This document shows, piece after piece, positions 11,225 to 22,479 of a stretch of 64,000 bases of DNA; positions within the stretch are counted from its first letter, which is position 1, and every line of letters begins with the position of its first letter. This DNA is from Calendula officinalis (lineage: Eukaryota > Streptophyta > Magnoliopsida > Asterales > Asteraceae). The notes beneath the pieces are model-generated. The model searched no databases. It was not told where the DNA came from and saw nothing but the letters and a program-made list of their open reading frames with translations. The stretch covers positions 30,961,966 to 31,025,965 of the forward strand of contig OY970830.1 of NCBI GenBank assembly GCA_963853835.1, given 5' to 3'. The translations under genes and the position numbers were made by a program.

Positions 11225-13761
11225 TCAGTTAAGTTTGGGAACCCAAGCTTTATATGTCTTGGGTTCATCCTTTGAGAAATCAGATTTAGAGCAGTTAACT
11301 TTAAACATTTTTGGGACCCATACCTTTTTAGTACTGGTGTTCTGTTTTACTACTGCCCTTTTGGATTTTTCAGAGTTTACTACTGATCTTGGTCTATACC
11401 CATTGTTTTTAGCTTTTGAATACTTTACTACTGATGGACCAGTAGTATTTGGGTACTTACCATGTTTAGAATGACCAGTAGTGTGTTTAGCAAATGGTTT
11501 GGCAGCAGTAGTATTTTTAAAATTAGGGTTTTTACCAGTATTGTTTTGGTACTGGTACCCAACAGCATTGTAATTAGGGTTATGACCAGTAGTAAACCAG
11601 TTAAAGTTTCTACTGGTGTTGGAAAAATTAAATATTGTTTATTTTGATTTGTTTTTCCATTATTTTTGAAATAATTACTGTTCTTTGGGCTTCCAACTCT
11701 TCTACTTTGAACAAACCTTGATGCACTTCTTCCAAATCTTGGTGTTTCAGCAATTGGAGTTTTTGTTTTATTTACTACTGATGGACCAGTAGTATCTTTT
11801 AATTTCTGTGTTTTTGCCTTTTCTTTAGAATTTTTAAATTCCTTAAACTCTTTACAATTTATTGGATTGAAGTGATAATCCTTTGCTAAATGATTTACTT
11901 TGTTGCAAATAACACATTTTAATTTATTATCCTTAGCCCTTATGGTTTTTCTTTGTTCTAAGAGTTGATTCATGTTTCTTTGATTTCCCCTTTTTAAAAT
12001 TTTTGGTATATTTTCTGCATTATATTTGGGAGAATCATTTGGACTTTGTGCTGTGTGAAAACTTGTATCAATTGAGTTTGTAGTTTCAGTTTGAAAAATT
12101 GTAAATTCAATTGAGTCTGTAGTTTGATCATCATCAGAAGAATCATTTGATTCAGATGTTTCATTATAAGTTTCAGTTTCATTTGATATTTTTAAATCTT
12201 CTAAAATTCTTTCTGTGCTTGATTTAAGAGGAGGGATAAAATTAGTTGGAGGAGGAACAGCATGATATCCCACTCCATGCACAACCTTTTCAGTGGTTTG
12301 ATTACTTGTTAATTCATTGACAATTTGAGAGCTTCTTTCAAACTTTTTAATGGTTAATTTGTTTTGTTCTAATTCCATTTGAGATTCTTCTAGTTTGATC
12401 AAAGTTTCTTTTAATTTTAATTCAAGATGTTCTTTTTCATAGGTGGTTTGTAGCAATTCTTCTTTTATCTTTTGATCAGTTATTTTATAAATTTTAATTT
12501 GATTTTCAAGATCAGCTATACACCCATTATATTCAATTCTTCTGTTTCTATTTAGAATCATCTCTGCAAGTGTTTCTTTATTTAGTTTTTCTAAATCTTT
12601 ATAAGCTTTAATGCATTCAGGAGTGCAAAATTTAGAAGTTACCTTAGTAGGAGAGTCAGTGAAAGCCATGAGAGCTTGATTCTGTGCATGCTCCTCTGCT
12701 TGAAAGCTCCAGTCATAGCCTTGTCCTTGTTGTGAAACAAGAGCAGTTGAGTTTGATCTTTTGTCTGGCTGAGGACATTCTTTAGCAAAGTGTCCAAGGT
12801 TGTTACAGTTGTAACATTTGACTTTAGTCTTGTCAAATCCAGTCTTGTCACCTTTGTTGAAGTTTAAGTTTGTTCTTCCAGTCCTCTTCAAGAACCTTTT
12901 GGTTCTAAGGCTCAGCATAGCCATCTGCCATTTAAGATCCATCTCTTTAAGATCATCAGGATTCAGTTGTTCCAAATCATCACTAATTAGTGCAGTATGC
13001 ACATGACTAGTGAAGAAGGATTCTCTTGCAGCATCTTCACAATCTGCAGCCTTTGCAGTTTCCTGACCTGTTCCTGTGCTAGACACAAAAGCAGCATTGT
13101 TTGAAGACAAATTAGGAGTTTTAGAACTTACCTCAGATTCAAACACCCTAAGTTCATTGTACAATTCATCCAGCTCCTTTTCTTCCAAAGCATCACCTTG
13201 TCTATATATGACTGTATACATAGACCATTCTTCTCCAAGAGACCTAAGAAACTTTCTATTGACATCATCATTGTCAGGTTTCATACCAACTTGATTCAAT
13301 TCACCAATAAGTTTGTTGAATCTATCAAAGGTTTGAGATAGAGATTCATTCTTTTGACCTTTGAAGTTTTCAAAGTCCTGCTTCAGTACAGACTTCATGT
13401 TTCTTTTGGTGCTTTTAGTGCCAACAAATCTCTTTTCCAGTGCCTGCCATAACAGCCTTGCATCATCAAATTCAACAAAGAGATGTTGATAGTCATTAGG
13501 AATGGCCAGAAGAAGAGTGCTTAGAGCTTTGAGTTCGATTCCTCTGTCTTTCTTCTCCTTTTCACACTTCAGTTTGTCTGCTTCAGTTGCAGAACTTGTT
13601 GCTTGTCCAGGAACGGTTTTGTTTCCTTCAACAACAACTTCCCACATAGTATAATCAGTAATAAGCATGTATTGCTTAATACGATTCTTCCACATCCCAA
13701 AGTTATTGGGAGTGAGTATAGGGATTTTATTAGCTTGAGTGCTTTCATTGTTATCAGACAT
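11225..13761 (-). pseudogene. gag: Copia copy 1 gag, frameshifted near its C terminus
   Basis: The likely start is the ATG at 13761 (MSDNNESTQANKIPILT), the same start as copy 2. The N-terminal 250 residues match Copia Gag (GMWKNRIKQYM, LLAIPNDYQHLF, RFLRSLGEEW). A CCHC zinc knuckle CYNCNNLGHFAKEC lies near residues 313-327. A long coiled coil (about 12300-12600) follows, then a second Cys/His motif (CVICNKVNHLAKD) near 11880-11930. Around 11640 the frame shifts; the other frame continues with repeated NTTG and TTGH runs to a stop at 11225-11227, just before the protease. In the family, Gag forms the particle and binds RNA. The C-terminal part contains many TACTACTG motifs. Confidence 0.88.
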
Positions 13762-13834
13762 GATTAACAATGTGTGTGTTTTAAAGATTAAAACTTTTTG
13801 TTGTTCTTAAAATTTGTAGATCTAGAACCAATAA

Positions 13835-13846
13835 GCTCTGATACCA
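13835..13846 (-). other. Primer-binding site, initiator tRNA-Met, copy 1
   Basis: The minus strand reads TGGTATCAGAGC, the usual Copia PBS complementary to initiator tRNA-Met, two bases after the 5' LTR. Confidence 0.9.
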
Positions 13847-13848
13847 CT

Positions 13849-14491
13849 TGTCAGGATCGATTAACTATGAATGGGTTAATAAACACCTTTAGATCTAATT
13901 GATGATAGAAGTTACAGCGGATTAACACTATATCAATATGTTTAAGAACGATGAACTGTAAGAACAATATGCGAAAGTATTAAGAACACAGATTCACAAA
14001 AAGCTTCAATGTATATTATCGATTAACAATACACACGTACGTTTACAATTCGTAAGGAACTATTTATAATAGTCCTTGAAGCTAAACTATTTACCCTAGT
14101 TATTCTAGGACTTGATTTACATCGAATAATAAAAGATATACATTGAATTACATTCTATAACTAACTCTACGAAGATCTCGGACTTAATATGCTTCCAAAA
14201 CGTATACCAGTAGTAATCTACAATCACCAGTAATAAATTTGCATCGTCAGTAGTAAGTCTGGTGATCAGTAGTAAGTCCAAAACCAACGTCAGTAGTAAT
14301 TACTATGATCAGTAGTATCTTCATTGTATGCATGATCAGTAGTAAGTTAGTCATAGTCTTCACCAGTATCAACTCATCAGTAGTAAGTAATTCTGCCCCA
14401 TCAGTATTAAACATGGTATTCATCAGTAGTAAACATGATCAGTACTAACTGCAGCATCAGTAATAAGTTGATCTATAATTTTGTTCCAACA
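13849..14491 (-). repeat. 5' LTR of Copia copy 1
   Basis: 643 bp. The TATA box is at about 14061-14070, and the motif array runs from 14208 to about 14470, upstream of the TATA box on the element's strand. It is followed by the TSD AGCAA (14492-14496). Confidence 0.95.
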
Positions 14492-15609
14492 AGCAACCAC
14501 TTATCCCCCTCCTCTTGCCAGAAATTTCCGACCCTTCTTTTCTTTATGTTTACGTTTCAGCATGTTATCTTGTTTATCTGTGTGTTATTTATTGTTATTT
14601 TTATCTTTTACCTACTTATCTTCACATTTATTTGGATTTGCTAACTATAGGATTAAGGATTAATTATACTTTTAATTTACAAATATTAATGTATAACCAT
14701 CTTTAGTACTTATTGAATTTTCAAGGGATGATTTTTTTAGTTATCGTACAATATTTTTAAGCACTATGTTTTTTTCAAAATGCAGCTATAATTAACATTT
14801 TTCATTATTTACTTACAGCATGTGGGGATGTGCTTATTGCATTTTGAAAACTGATTATTGCGATTTCAAACATCATAATCGAATCTAAATACTATTTTTC
14901 ATAATCATATTTTGTAACCATTGATTATCTGATAATTCATTTTCAAATGCATAATCTATTTTAAATAAGTAATTTCAAACACCTCTACATGAGTATGGTA
15001 ATAATTCTATAATCTTCATCTCACATTGTCCATGTAGTTGTATTTTTTTCATGCATACAAATGTCATTATAAAACATGGGGATGAAAGCTAACCCCTAAA
15101 TATCGAATTGTAAATGTTTGCTTTTGTTGCAAAAAGCTAACATATTACAGTACTTTCGATAAAAAGGAAGTCATGAAAAAAAAAACAGCTAAAACTGAAA
15201 GGGATTGGTTTTCAATTGCTCAGAAATCGGTGATGTATACGTGTATTAATATGAAGCATGATAATTTCATTTGACCAAAAGATAATAATACTAAATTCAA
15301 TACATATGTTTTGCTAATTTAAATGGGAAAAAGGTCGTTTTTGTTTGACGAAAACCATAGCCGTCCTCACTTAACACGCATTGTTTTTCAAGACGTTTTT
15401 CGCATGCCAGATTAACAAGCGCAAACAGTTTTTAAAATTACAAATTTTATATACTTATATTTTTTTATATATTTCCTCAGATCTTATTGAGAGAAATGAT
15501 ATTTATGCATACTATTTGTGCCTACTTATGTGTCTACCTACTTATAAACTTGACGTGTGTAATCCATTAATTATTTTTCCTCCTGTCATCCCTTGATTTT
15601 TTATCCTTT

Positions 15610-15816
15610 AGGTTTATCTAACTCATGCCCTAAGGACATAAGATTAGAAGTTATTAATGAACTCCAAATTTCCTTTAATGATGAATAAATGAATTTATAA
15701 CCATTAATGAAGTGTATTTTTAGCATAAATTAAATGTGTTTTCAAATAAAAATGGTAGTTTTGAGTTAATTAAACATGTTTATCTCATGCCCTAAGGGCA
15801 TGAGTTAGCCAAACCC
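15610..15816. mobile_element. MITE with palindromic CCCTAAGGG termini
   Basis: Ends read GGTTTATCTAACTCATGCCC on the left and, reverse-complemented, GGGTTTGGCTAACTCATGCC on the right. The right end continues into a palindrome around CCCTAAGGG. Same plan as 58261-58420, but with different flanking letters. No clean target duplication seen. Confidence 0.6.
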
Positions 15817-15988
15817 TTATAAAAATATATAATACATGGAAGATAGCTAATACAAGTTTAAATCTTAGTTTATTATTGGTTATGATTATGGTTATGCATG
15901 ATATCTTGAAATATACTCTTATAATTTTAAGTTAAAAAAAAGATATATATTCAAGAAATGCATACTTTAAGTTAAAATATGTATGTTA

Positions 15989-16130
15989 TCAAGTAAACTG
16001 AAGTGAAACTTTCATTTCTTATTTTTTCATATAATATACAAAAATTATCCATTTATGAATTTTTTATTTCTATTTCTCATTTATTTCCTATTTCTCTCGG
16101 TGTAAAAAAGTTTCACTTCAGTTTACTTGA
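15989..16130. mobile_element. Short foldback element, 142 bp
   Basis: Perfect 24-bp inverted ends (left starts TCAAGTAAACTGAAGTGAAA, right is its complement) around an AT-rich core. No coding capacity and no obvious target duplication. Confidence 0.65.
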
Positions 16131-16170
16131 CATATTAGTTTACGTAATATATATAAACGTTCTAAAAAAT

Positions 16171-16787
16171 TGTCAGGATCGATTAACTATGAACAAGTTA
16201 ATAAACACCTTAGATCTAATTGATAATAGAAGTTGCAGCGGATCAACACTATATCAATATATTAAGAACAATGAACTGTAAACAATAAACGAAAATATTA
16301 AGAACACAGTTTCACAAAAAGCTTCAATGTATATTATCGAGTTAACAATACACACGTACGTTTACAATTCGTTAGGAACTATTTATAATAGTCCTTGAAT
16401 CTAAACTATTTACCCTAGTTATTCTAGGACTTGATTTACATTCGAAATATAAAGATATACATTGAATTACATTCTATAACTATCTCTACGAAGATCTCGG
16501 ACTCGATATACTCCATATACGCTCATCAGTAGTATTCTGCAATCACCAGTAGTAAATAAGTGACATCAGTAGTAAACCTGGGGATCAGTAGTAAGCCCAG
16601 ATACATCGTCAGTAGTAACTACTATTGATCAGTAGTATCTTCAATAAGCCTTGATCAGTAGTAACTAAGTTATAGACTTCACTGGTATCAACTTCATCAG
16701 TAATATGTTTCTGCCCCATCAGTACTACGCATGATCAGTACTAACTGCAGCATCAGTATCAAATTGATCTGTGATTTTGTTCCAACA
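16171..16787 (-). repeat. 3' LTR of Copia copy 2
   Basis: 617 bp, TG...CA ends, about 8 differences from 38184-38800. It carries the same U3 motif array. A PPT (minus strand TTTAGGGGGAGAT) follows at 16788-16800. Confidence 0.94.
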
Positions 16788-16819
16788 ATCTCCCCCTAAA
16801 CTTATTGATTCTCTTTCAA

Positions 16820-18333
16820 TCACATAAGTTTCTTTTGTTCATCTTCTTCTTTCTTTCTTTTCTCCAACGTCATTTGATTCTGTTGAAGTCTTTGCTCAAT
16901 GATATATTTGCTGTTTCTCTTTGTGAAATAGTTTAATTTGTTTTGGAACATAACAGCATCATATGGCTTCATCATTGTGTTTGTGAATATCTGATACATA
17001 GTCTTCTCAGAATGAGGATATTCTTTTTCATACAAATATAGCTCACAGACTTTGCCAGATTTTTCAAAGAAGTACATTTGTGCAGTTGGAATCACATTCC
17101 AAGCATAGACATTTCCTGGATCTGTAAACTATTCTGGGTAGTTGTCTGGATAAAAAGCAGCATCTATCATTCTTGTCAAGTATCCAGCACCAGAATCTTT
17201 CCATGATTTCTTTGACATTCTTGGTTTTCCAATGATCAGTAGTTTAATGACATCACTTCTTGAACATGACATGATCAAAGGTAGCCATCCAGTAAATCTA
17301 TGCACAATTTTATCTTCCCTTATAATTTCTATCACATTATTCTGCATAACTCTCCAATTGATGATTGGATTGTTCTGCAAGGGAGCAACAGGTACTTCAA
17401 GAACAGGTATGATTTGTGTCTTTGACTTCTTTTGAGTGTTCTGTTCTTGAGTAACAGCTTTTCTTTTCTTTGACTGGGGAGTTGAAGCATTACCAGTAGT
17501 TGATATACTACCAGCTTTGATTAATGTTGAACTGATTGGGATTAGGACTTTGGATTTCTTTGCTTCTTTTGCTTCTTGTTCAGCCAAATCCTTCTTCTTG
17601 GCAGCACAGTATTTTTCAATTATAGTCATCATCTTCATTCGGCCAAAGGATTTTGCACTATGCCCTTTTGTTTTCAAATAATCAATCATATTTGTCTTCT
17701 GTTCAAATACATCATCAGTTAGTTCACTTTTTGTTCTTTTGCATTCAGAAACCAATTCTTCAAGACATTGGATATGTTCTTCTTCAAATTTTCTGAACCT
17801 CTTGAATTCTGCTTTTTAAGCTTCTATCTGAATGTCTTCAATTTGAACAGGTACTTGAACAGGAATTACACTTTGAGCCTTCTTTTTATTTTCCTCAAGT
17901 GCTTGATACATCTCCACTTTCTCCAAAAATTTCCTATGTTTTATTCTCCATCTAGATTGCTTTTCTGATCTGACATGATTAATTTTGTTCACCATGTGGT
18001 GACCTAATGCTCTATTGGGATAATCATCATCATAAACTTCTTTTCCTTTTCCAATGCAAGCAGATGGTGGAGGTGGAATGTATTTCATATCAGGGATACC
18101 AGGAAGTAGTAGTTTTGGATAAAACAGTTTAAGTTGGTCTTCTGGTAGTATCTTGGGATGTGGAGGAAGTGTACATTCATCTACCTCAAACCAATTCACA
18201 TTATCATCAATGTCAGGTATGATAAGTGGTTGATCAGGTGTTGGTGGTTTGGAGATAATGACATGTTTTTCTCTTTCAATTAGCTCAGGAAGTTGCAGTT
18301 CTTCCTCTTCAGTAGTAACCAAAGTAGTTACTA
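16820..18333 (-). pseudogene. Third ORF of Copia copy 2, C-terminal part
   Basis: Homologous to 3745-5240 of copy 1 (NVNWFEVDEC, YIPPPPSACIGKGKEVYDDD, GYLTRMIDAAFYPDNYPE). Stops replace Gln codons near 17817 and 17129, so the frame is broken even before the Athila insertion. At the position of copy 1's stop this copy reads through (DKIVHRFTGW), which shows that copy 1's stop is not the ancestral end. The N-terminal part is at 31048-33103. Confidence 0.85.
18160..18333. repeat. Left copy of the 174-bp duplication flanking the Athila element
   Basis: Identical by eye to 31048-31221. Both are third-ORF sequence of Copia copy 2. It is followed by a 13-bp filler (18334-18346, TCAATGTCAGGTA) identical to 18207-18219, then the Athila LTR. 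Confidence 0.9.
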
Positions 18334-18346
18334 TCAATGTCAGGTA

Positions 18347-19689
18347 TGATATCGACGGATTTATACATGTTTAAATCCGTCAATATTGTACTTTTTAGGC
18401 TTGATTTATAGTAAAAATAAGTGTTTATGCCTAATTTATGATGTTGTTGATAAAATGCAGGTCAAAAGTCCAAATTATAGAAGAAAAGGGCCAAAAACGT
18501 AAAAATTCAGCAAATTCCGAAATTCAGACATGCTCGAGCGGCGCGAGCAGGTCCCTGTCGCACCCCGTGGCGCGCGAGTGTACCTCTGTCGAGCGCGCGA
18601 GAGACCCCTGGTCGAGTGCTCGAGCAAAACGAAAATAAGGGTATTTAAGCTAAAATTCAGCCATTCTTTTGGGGATCTTTTGTGCAGCCGATTTTTGACC
18701 TAGGAACACCATTGTGCACGAATTCAAGGGGTTTCAAGCTTCAAGATCTTCAATTCCATTCATATATTTCGGTTCTAAATCATTACGATTTTCATTATGT
18801 TTGTTTTATTGAATTCTTACGTTTGTTTTGCGATATTTAGCATGTCTATGTGCTAAACATTTATATTCACTATGATTAGATGAAATCTAGGCTTTAGGTT
18901 TGGTATTTTTAGGATTTTAACGTTGGTTTTGAACGCTTGTTTATTTATATCAAAAACCCTTTCGGTTAATTCTTGCATTTTTGATTGTTTTAACTATTGA
19001 TTTTAATTATTTTATTGAGTAACCACTAGCATTTGTAGTTAATAATTAATTCAACTTTTCACCCCGGTGACGTAGTTGGCAATCCACTAGATCTAGGGAT
19101 TCGAGTTTAAGCATCAAATAACTTAGGTGAAACCGAAAGTCTAATCTTAGTAACGACCGAATTCGAGATTAGAAGGCGACGAAAATCCGGGCCTAGATAT
19201 AATTAACAAGCTGAAGTGTGACCATAGTATGATTCTTTAGGAAAACCTTGCTTAGGAATGATAATATGGTCATTGTAGGAAGCTAGAGACCACTGCTTAC
19301 CTGACTTCTAGAACACCAATTAAATCGGGACTTAACCAACCAAACCTAGAACTAGATGGAATCGATCATAGTGAATATTCCTTCTCCTATTTGAACACAG
19401 TTTTAATACTTTGTCAATTTGTCTCAGTTTTCAAAAGTTCACAGTTACTTTTAATCAGTTTCTTCATTTAATTAGTTTAAAAATAAAAACCCCTACTTTA
19501 TGCATTTGTTTAGATTAGATCATTAGTTTTAGACTATTTAGTCGGCTTAACTGTTCCCTGCGGAAACGAACACCCGAAGTACTTACCTGAACTATATTGC
19601 TCACGATTAGGTCATACTTGCCTAAGAGTGTGGTAATCTAGAGAAGGTGTATTTTAGGTTATTATTTTATAACTAGTTTTCACACATCA
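18347..19689 (+). repeat. 5' LTR of Athila element
   Basis: 1343 bp. U3 contains a CpG-rich block (18531-18626) of TCGAG/GCGCGAG motifs, directly followed by GGGTATTTAAGC (18640-18650), the likely TATA box. The rest is AT-rich and encodes nothing. Confidence 0.94.
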
Positions 19690-19695
19690 AGTTTT

Positions 19696-19713
19696 TGGCG
19701 CCGCTGCCGGGGA
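19696..19713 (+). other. Athila primer-binding site
   Basis: TGGCGCCGCTGCCGGGGA starts 6 bases after the LTR. This is the Athila-type PBS, matching the 3' end of plant tRNA-Asp with one probable mismatch. Confidence 0.85.
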
Positions 19714-19866
19714 ACAGTTGCCTGATTAGTTATTTAAAACTAATCTTTTAATCGATCCTTGTCTAGGGATTTATTCTTGGACAAGTTTATTTTAAATTGT
19801 TGAATTACTTTATTGATTGTGTTGAACAGTTGCGTTTTTAACAATTGCTTTGAGTTTTGCAGGTGT

Positions 19867-22479
19867 ATGACCCGTAGCTCTGACTCTGATCCGATATCAC
19901 CGTATTCTGAGCCAGAGAGACTTCTTCGCCAGCGACGTAGAGCAGTTTTAGCAGCGCAATACCTAGACTCGATCAATTTTCAAGTTGTTGAAAACCCCAT
20001 TTTTGATATGGGAGATCAACCACCACCAGAGCAACCCATGTGGAGTACTAGGCAGACAGCACCAACTGCCCCTACTCCATCCATCACAGTTCCCGAACTG
20101 AACAATATAAATTTCGAGATTAAAGGACAATTCCTTAGTATGGTGCGGGATCTGAACTTCGATGGCAGATTATGCAATGATCCCAACAGACATCTCGAAA
20201 ACTTTTTAGAAATTTGTGAGCTGTTTAAACAACGAGACGTAACGTTGGATGCCATGAGACTAAGATTGTTTCCTTTCAGTTTAACTGGGGATGCACGAGA
20301 TTGGGTTAAATCGTTAGAGCCAGGCTCTATTACGACTTGGGATGAACTCCGAAGTCGCTTTATTACTCGTTATTTTTCACCAGCTAAGGCTGACAAACTT
20401 AAAACTGATATAATGGCTTTTATGCAGGATGCAGGTGAAAAGATAACGGAGGCTTGGGAGAGGTTAAAAAGCTTACTGAGGAAGTGCCCAAACCACGGGT
20501 TTGAGAAAAATAATATAGTACACATTTTTTATAGGGGATTGGATCACACATCGCGTTCCCTACTCGATTCATCAAGTGGTGGGCTGTTCATGTACAAAAC
20601 CCCAACTCAAGCATACCAACTTCTCGAAGACATCTCTATGAACAGTCTAGAATGGACATCTGACAGACGAATCGGGCAGAATCAAGCCTCTCTGAATGCA
20701 GTTGATGATCGACGAAATGATGAAGTGGCCGCAATAAAGAACAACCAACAGGTATTTGAACGAAAATTAGATAAAATAACAAGTTGTTTACATGCCATAC
20801 AGGTTGGATGCGATAAATGTAGAGGACCACATCTCACTAAAGATTGCCAACAACATCAACCGATGATGTCTGCGGAAGAAGATTTGAACTACATCAACAA
20901 TGGGTACCGAGGTAATTATCAAGGAGGAAATCAGGGGTATAACAACAGCAATCAGGGGTACAATAACAACAGAGGTTATAACAACAATAACCAAAACAAT
21001 AACTATCCCCCGAGAAACTCGAACCCCCCTGGTTTCCAACGTGATAATCAAACAAACCAACCACCTCGAGAGAATGCTGCAGGTCAAGGATCAAAGTCAT
21101 CAATGGAACTCATGCTCGAAAAATTTATAGAAAAACATGACAAGAAAGCTGAGGAACAAGATCAGATTAACAGAAATCAGCAAGCAGCAATTCAAAGCTT
21201 AGAAAGAAATATGGGCAGGATGGCTGAAGCATTACAAGAACGACCGCAAGGCAGTCTACCACCCAGAACAGAGGATAACCCGAAAAGGGGATTTGAAAAT
21301 GTTAAAGCAATCACTACTCGAAGTGGTAAAACGGTAAGTTCACCTGTATTAAATACTAACGAAAATTCTTCTGATGTACAGGTTAATGAGGAGACTCCAG
21401 CTGATGATGAGGAGAGGGCCATGCAGAAAGTTGAAACTCCAACTGAGCCAGAAAAGACAAAACCGAAGGAGACGCACAGGTCCAACAAAACAGATACAAC
21501 AAACTCCTACACACCGAAGGTCCCCTTTCCTCAACGTTTGCGGAAAGAAAAACTTAAGGAAAAATATGGTAAGTTTGTTGAAATGATTAAACAGGTGCGC
21601 ATTAACGTTCCTTTGGTTGACATGTTAGCAGGGATGCCAAACTACGGGAAGTTCATCAAGGACTTGGTCTCAAGCAAGGAACACACGGAGGAGGTGTCGT
21701 CAGCAATATTAAGCGAGGAATGCTCAGCTATCCTCCAACCAAACATACCTCCAAAGAAGGGTGATCCAGGGAGTTTTATAATCCCTTGTCTCATAGATAA
21801 TTTACCGCCCTGTAAGGCGCTAGCTGATTTAGGAGCTAGCATAAGCTTGATGCCCTTGTCCTTGTTCCTTAAATTAGGAATAACAGACCTTAGACCGACT
21901 AGGATGACTGTTAGATTAGCAGACCTATCGCTTACATACCCCGTGGGCATAGCAGAAAACGTTCTAGTTAAGGTCGACAGGTTCATATTTCCCGCTGACT
22001 TTGTTATCCTAGATATCCCGGAAGAGCCAAATGTCCCTCTCATCTTAGGAAGACCCTTTCTGAACACTGCCAGTGCCATAATCTTGGTTGCTGAACAACA
22101 GCTTAGTCTAGGTGTCGGGAATGACCGAGTCACTTTCTCCATTGAGAAAGCGATGAAGCATACCTCTGCCTCCGATGACACGTGCAACTTCATCGACATC
22201 ATCGATGTGTGCATGGAGGAGGAAATTACTTCATTTCTAGATCTAGATTGTGATGACATCACTACCTACGGTGATATCACTCTAGACTCTCCCGAATCTA
22301 TCCAAGATCTCTCAGAGCTCGAGGAATTACTTCACCTTGATGAAGAGGATTCGGAAGAAAATGAAGATGATTTTGAGAAATTCGATCCTGAACAAAATCT
22401 CCGAATCAAAACATCTTTAGAAGACCCTCCTTCCCTAGAACTTAAACCGTTACCTGGCCATCTGGAATATGCTTTCTAA
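19867..22479 (+). CDS. gag: Athila Gag-protease polyprotein
   Basis: The first ATG of the frame is at 19867 (MTRSSDSDPISPYSE); the frame is open upstream only through non-ATG codons. 870 residues. Retrotransposon Gag domain around residues 95-270 (LRLFPFSLTGDARDWV, WDELRSRFITRYF, LLRKCPNHGF); a CCHC-like knuckle CDKCRGPHLTKDC near residue 317; an Asn/Gln/Gly-rich stretch; and an aspartic protease near residue 655 with LADLGASISLMPLS, where DLGAS replaces the usual DTGA/DSGA. An acidic C terminus ends LPGHLEYAF, then TAA. The downstream pol frame is the same, so a single stop separates them. Gag forms the particle; the protease should process the polyprotein. Confidence 0.92.
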   Translation: MTRSSDSDPISPYSEPERLLRQRRRAVLAAQYLDSINFQVVENPIFDMGDQPPPEQPMWSTRQTAPTAPTPSITVPELNNINFEIKGQFLSMVRDLNFDGRLCNDPNRHLENFLEICELFKQRDVTLDAMRLRLFPFSLTGDARDWVKSLEPGSITTWDELRSRFITRYFSPAKADKLKTDIMAFMQDAGEKITEAWERLKSLLRKCPNHGFEKNNIVHIFYRGLDHTSRSLLDSSSGGLFMYKTPTQAYQLLEDISMNSLEWTSDRRIGQNQASLNAVDDRRNDEVAAIKNNQQVFERKLDKITSCLHAIQVGCDKCRGPHLTKDCQQHQPMMSAEEDLNYINNGYRGNYQGGNQGYNNSNQGYNNNRGYNNNNQNNNYPPRNSNPPGFQRDNQTNQPPRENAAGQGSKSSMELMLEKFIEKHDKKAEEQDQINRNQQAAIQSLERNMGRMAEALQERPQGSLPPRTEDNPKRGFENVKAITTRSGKTVSSPVLNTNENSSDVQVNEETPADDEERAMQKVETPTEPEKTKPKETHRSNKTDTTNSYTPKVPFPQRLRKEKLKEKYGKFVEMIKQVRINVPLVDMLAGMPNYGKFIKDLVSSKEHTEEVSSAILSEECSAILQPNIPPKKGDPGSFIIPCLIDNLPPCKALADLGASISLMPLSLFLKLGITDLRPTRMTVRLADLSLTYPVGIAENVLVKVDRFIFPADFVILDIPEEPNVPLILGRPFLNTASAIILVAEQQLSLGVGNDRVTFSIEKAMKHTSASDDTCNFIDIIDVCMEEEITSFLDLDCDDITTYGDITLDSPESIQDLSELEELLHLDEEDSEENEDDFEKFDPEQNLRIKTSLEDPPSLELKPLPGHLEYAF

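Larger units (their letters stand above)
3070..14491 (-). mobile_element. LTR retrotransposon, Copia (Sirevirus-like), copy 1, defective
   Basis: The element is 11.4 kb and coded on the minus strand. It has two 643-bp LTRs, TG...CA ends (minus-strand start TGTTGGAACA, end GATCCTGACA), and a 5-bp target duplication AGCAA at 3065-3069 and 14492-14496. The order is 5' LTR, PBS for initiator tRNA-Met, gag with zinc knuckles and coiled coil, protease, integrase, reverse transcriptase/RNase H, a third large ORF, PPT, 3' LTR. The pol order (integrase before RT) makes it Copia. Large coiled-coil Gag plus a third ORF after pol fits Sireviruses. The LTRs differ at about 5 of 643 sites, so the insertion is young, yet gag, pol and the third ORF all carry breaks. 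Confidence 0.93.
14497..16165. other. Spacer between the two Copia insertions
   Basis: AT-rich host sequence into which both Copia elements inserted. Apart from two MITEs (15610-15816 and 15989-16130) I see no gene, RNA or coding remnant. Short open frames here have no recognisable content. Confidence 0.6.

Noticed and set aside
16003..16281. Open frame of 92 codons at the start of Copia copy 2
   Set aside because: Crosses the boundary between a foldback element and an LTR; low-complexity translation.
19740..19976. Minus-strand open frame over the Athila leader
   Set aside because: Overlaps the PBS-gag leader and start of gag; no features of a protein.
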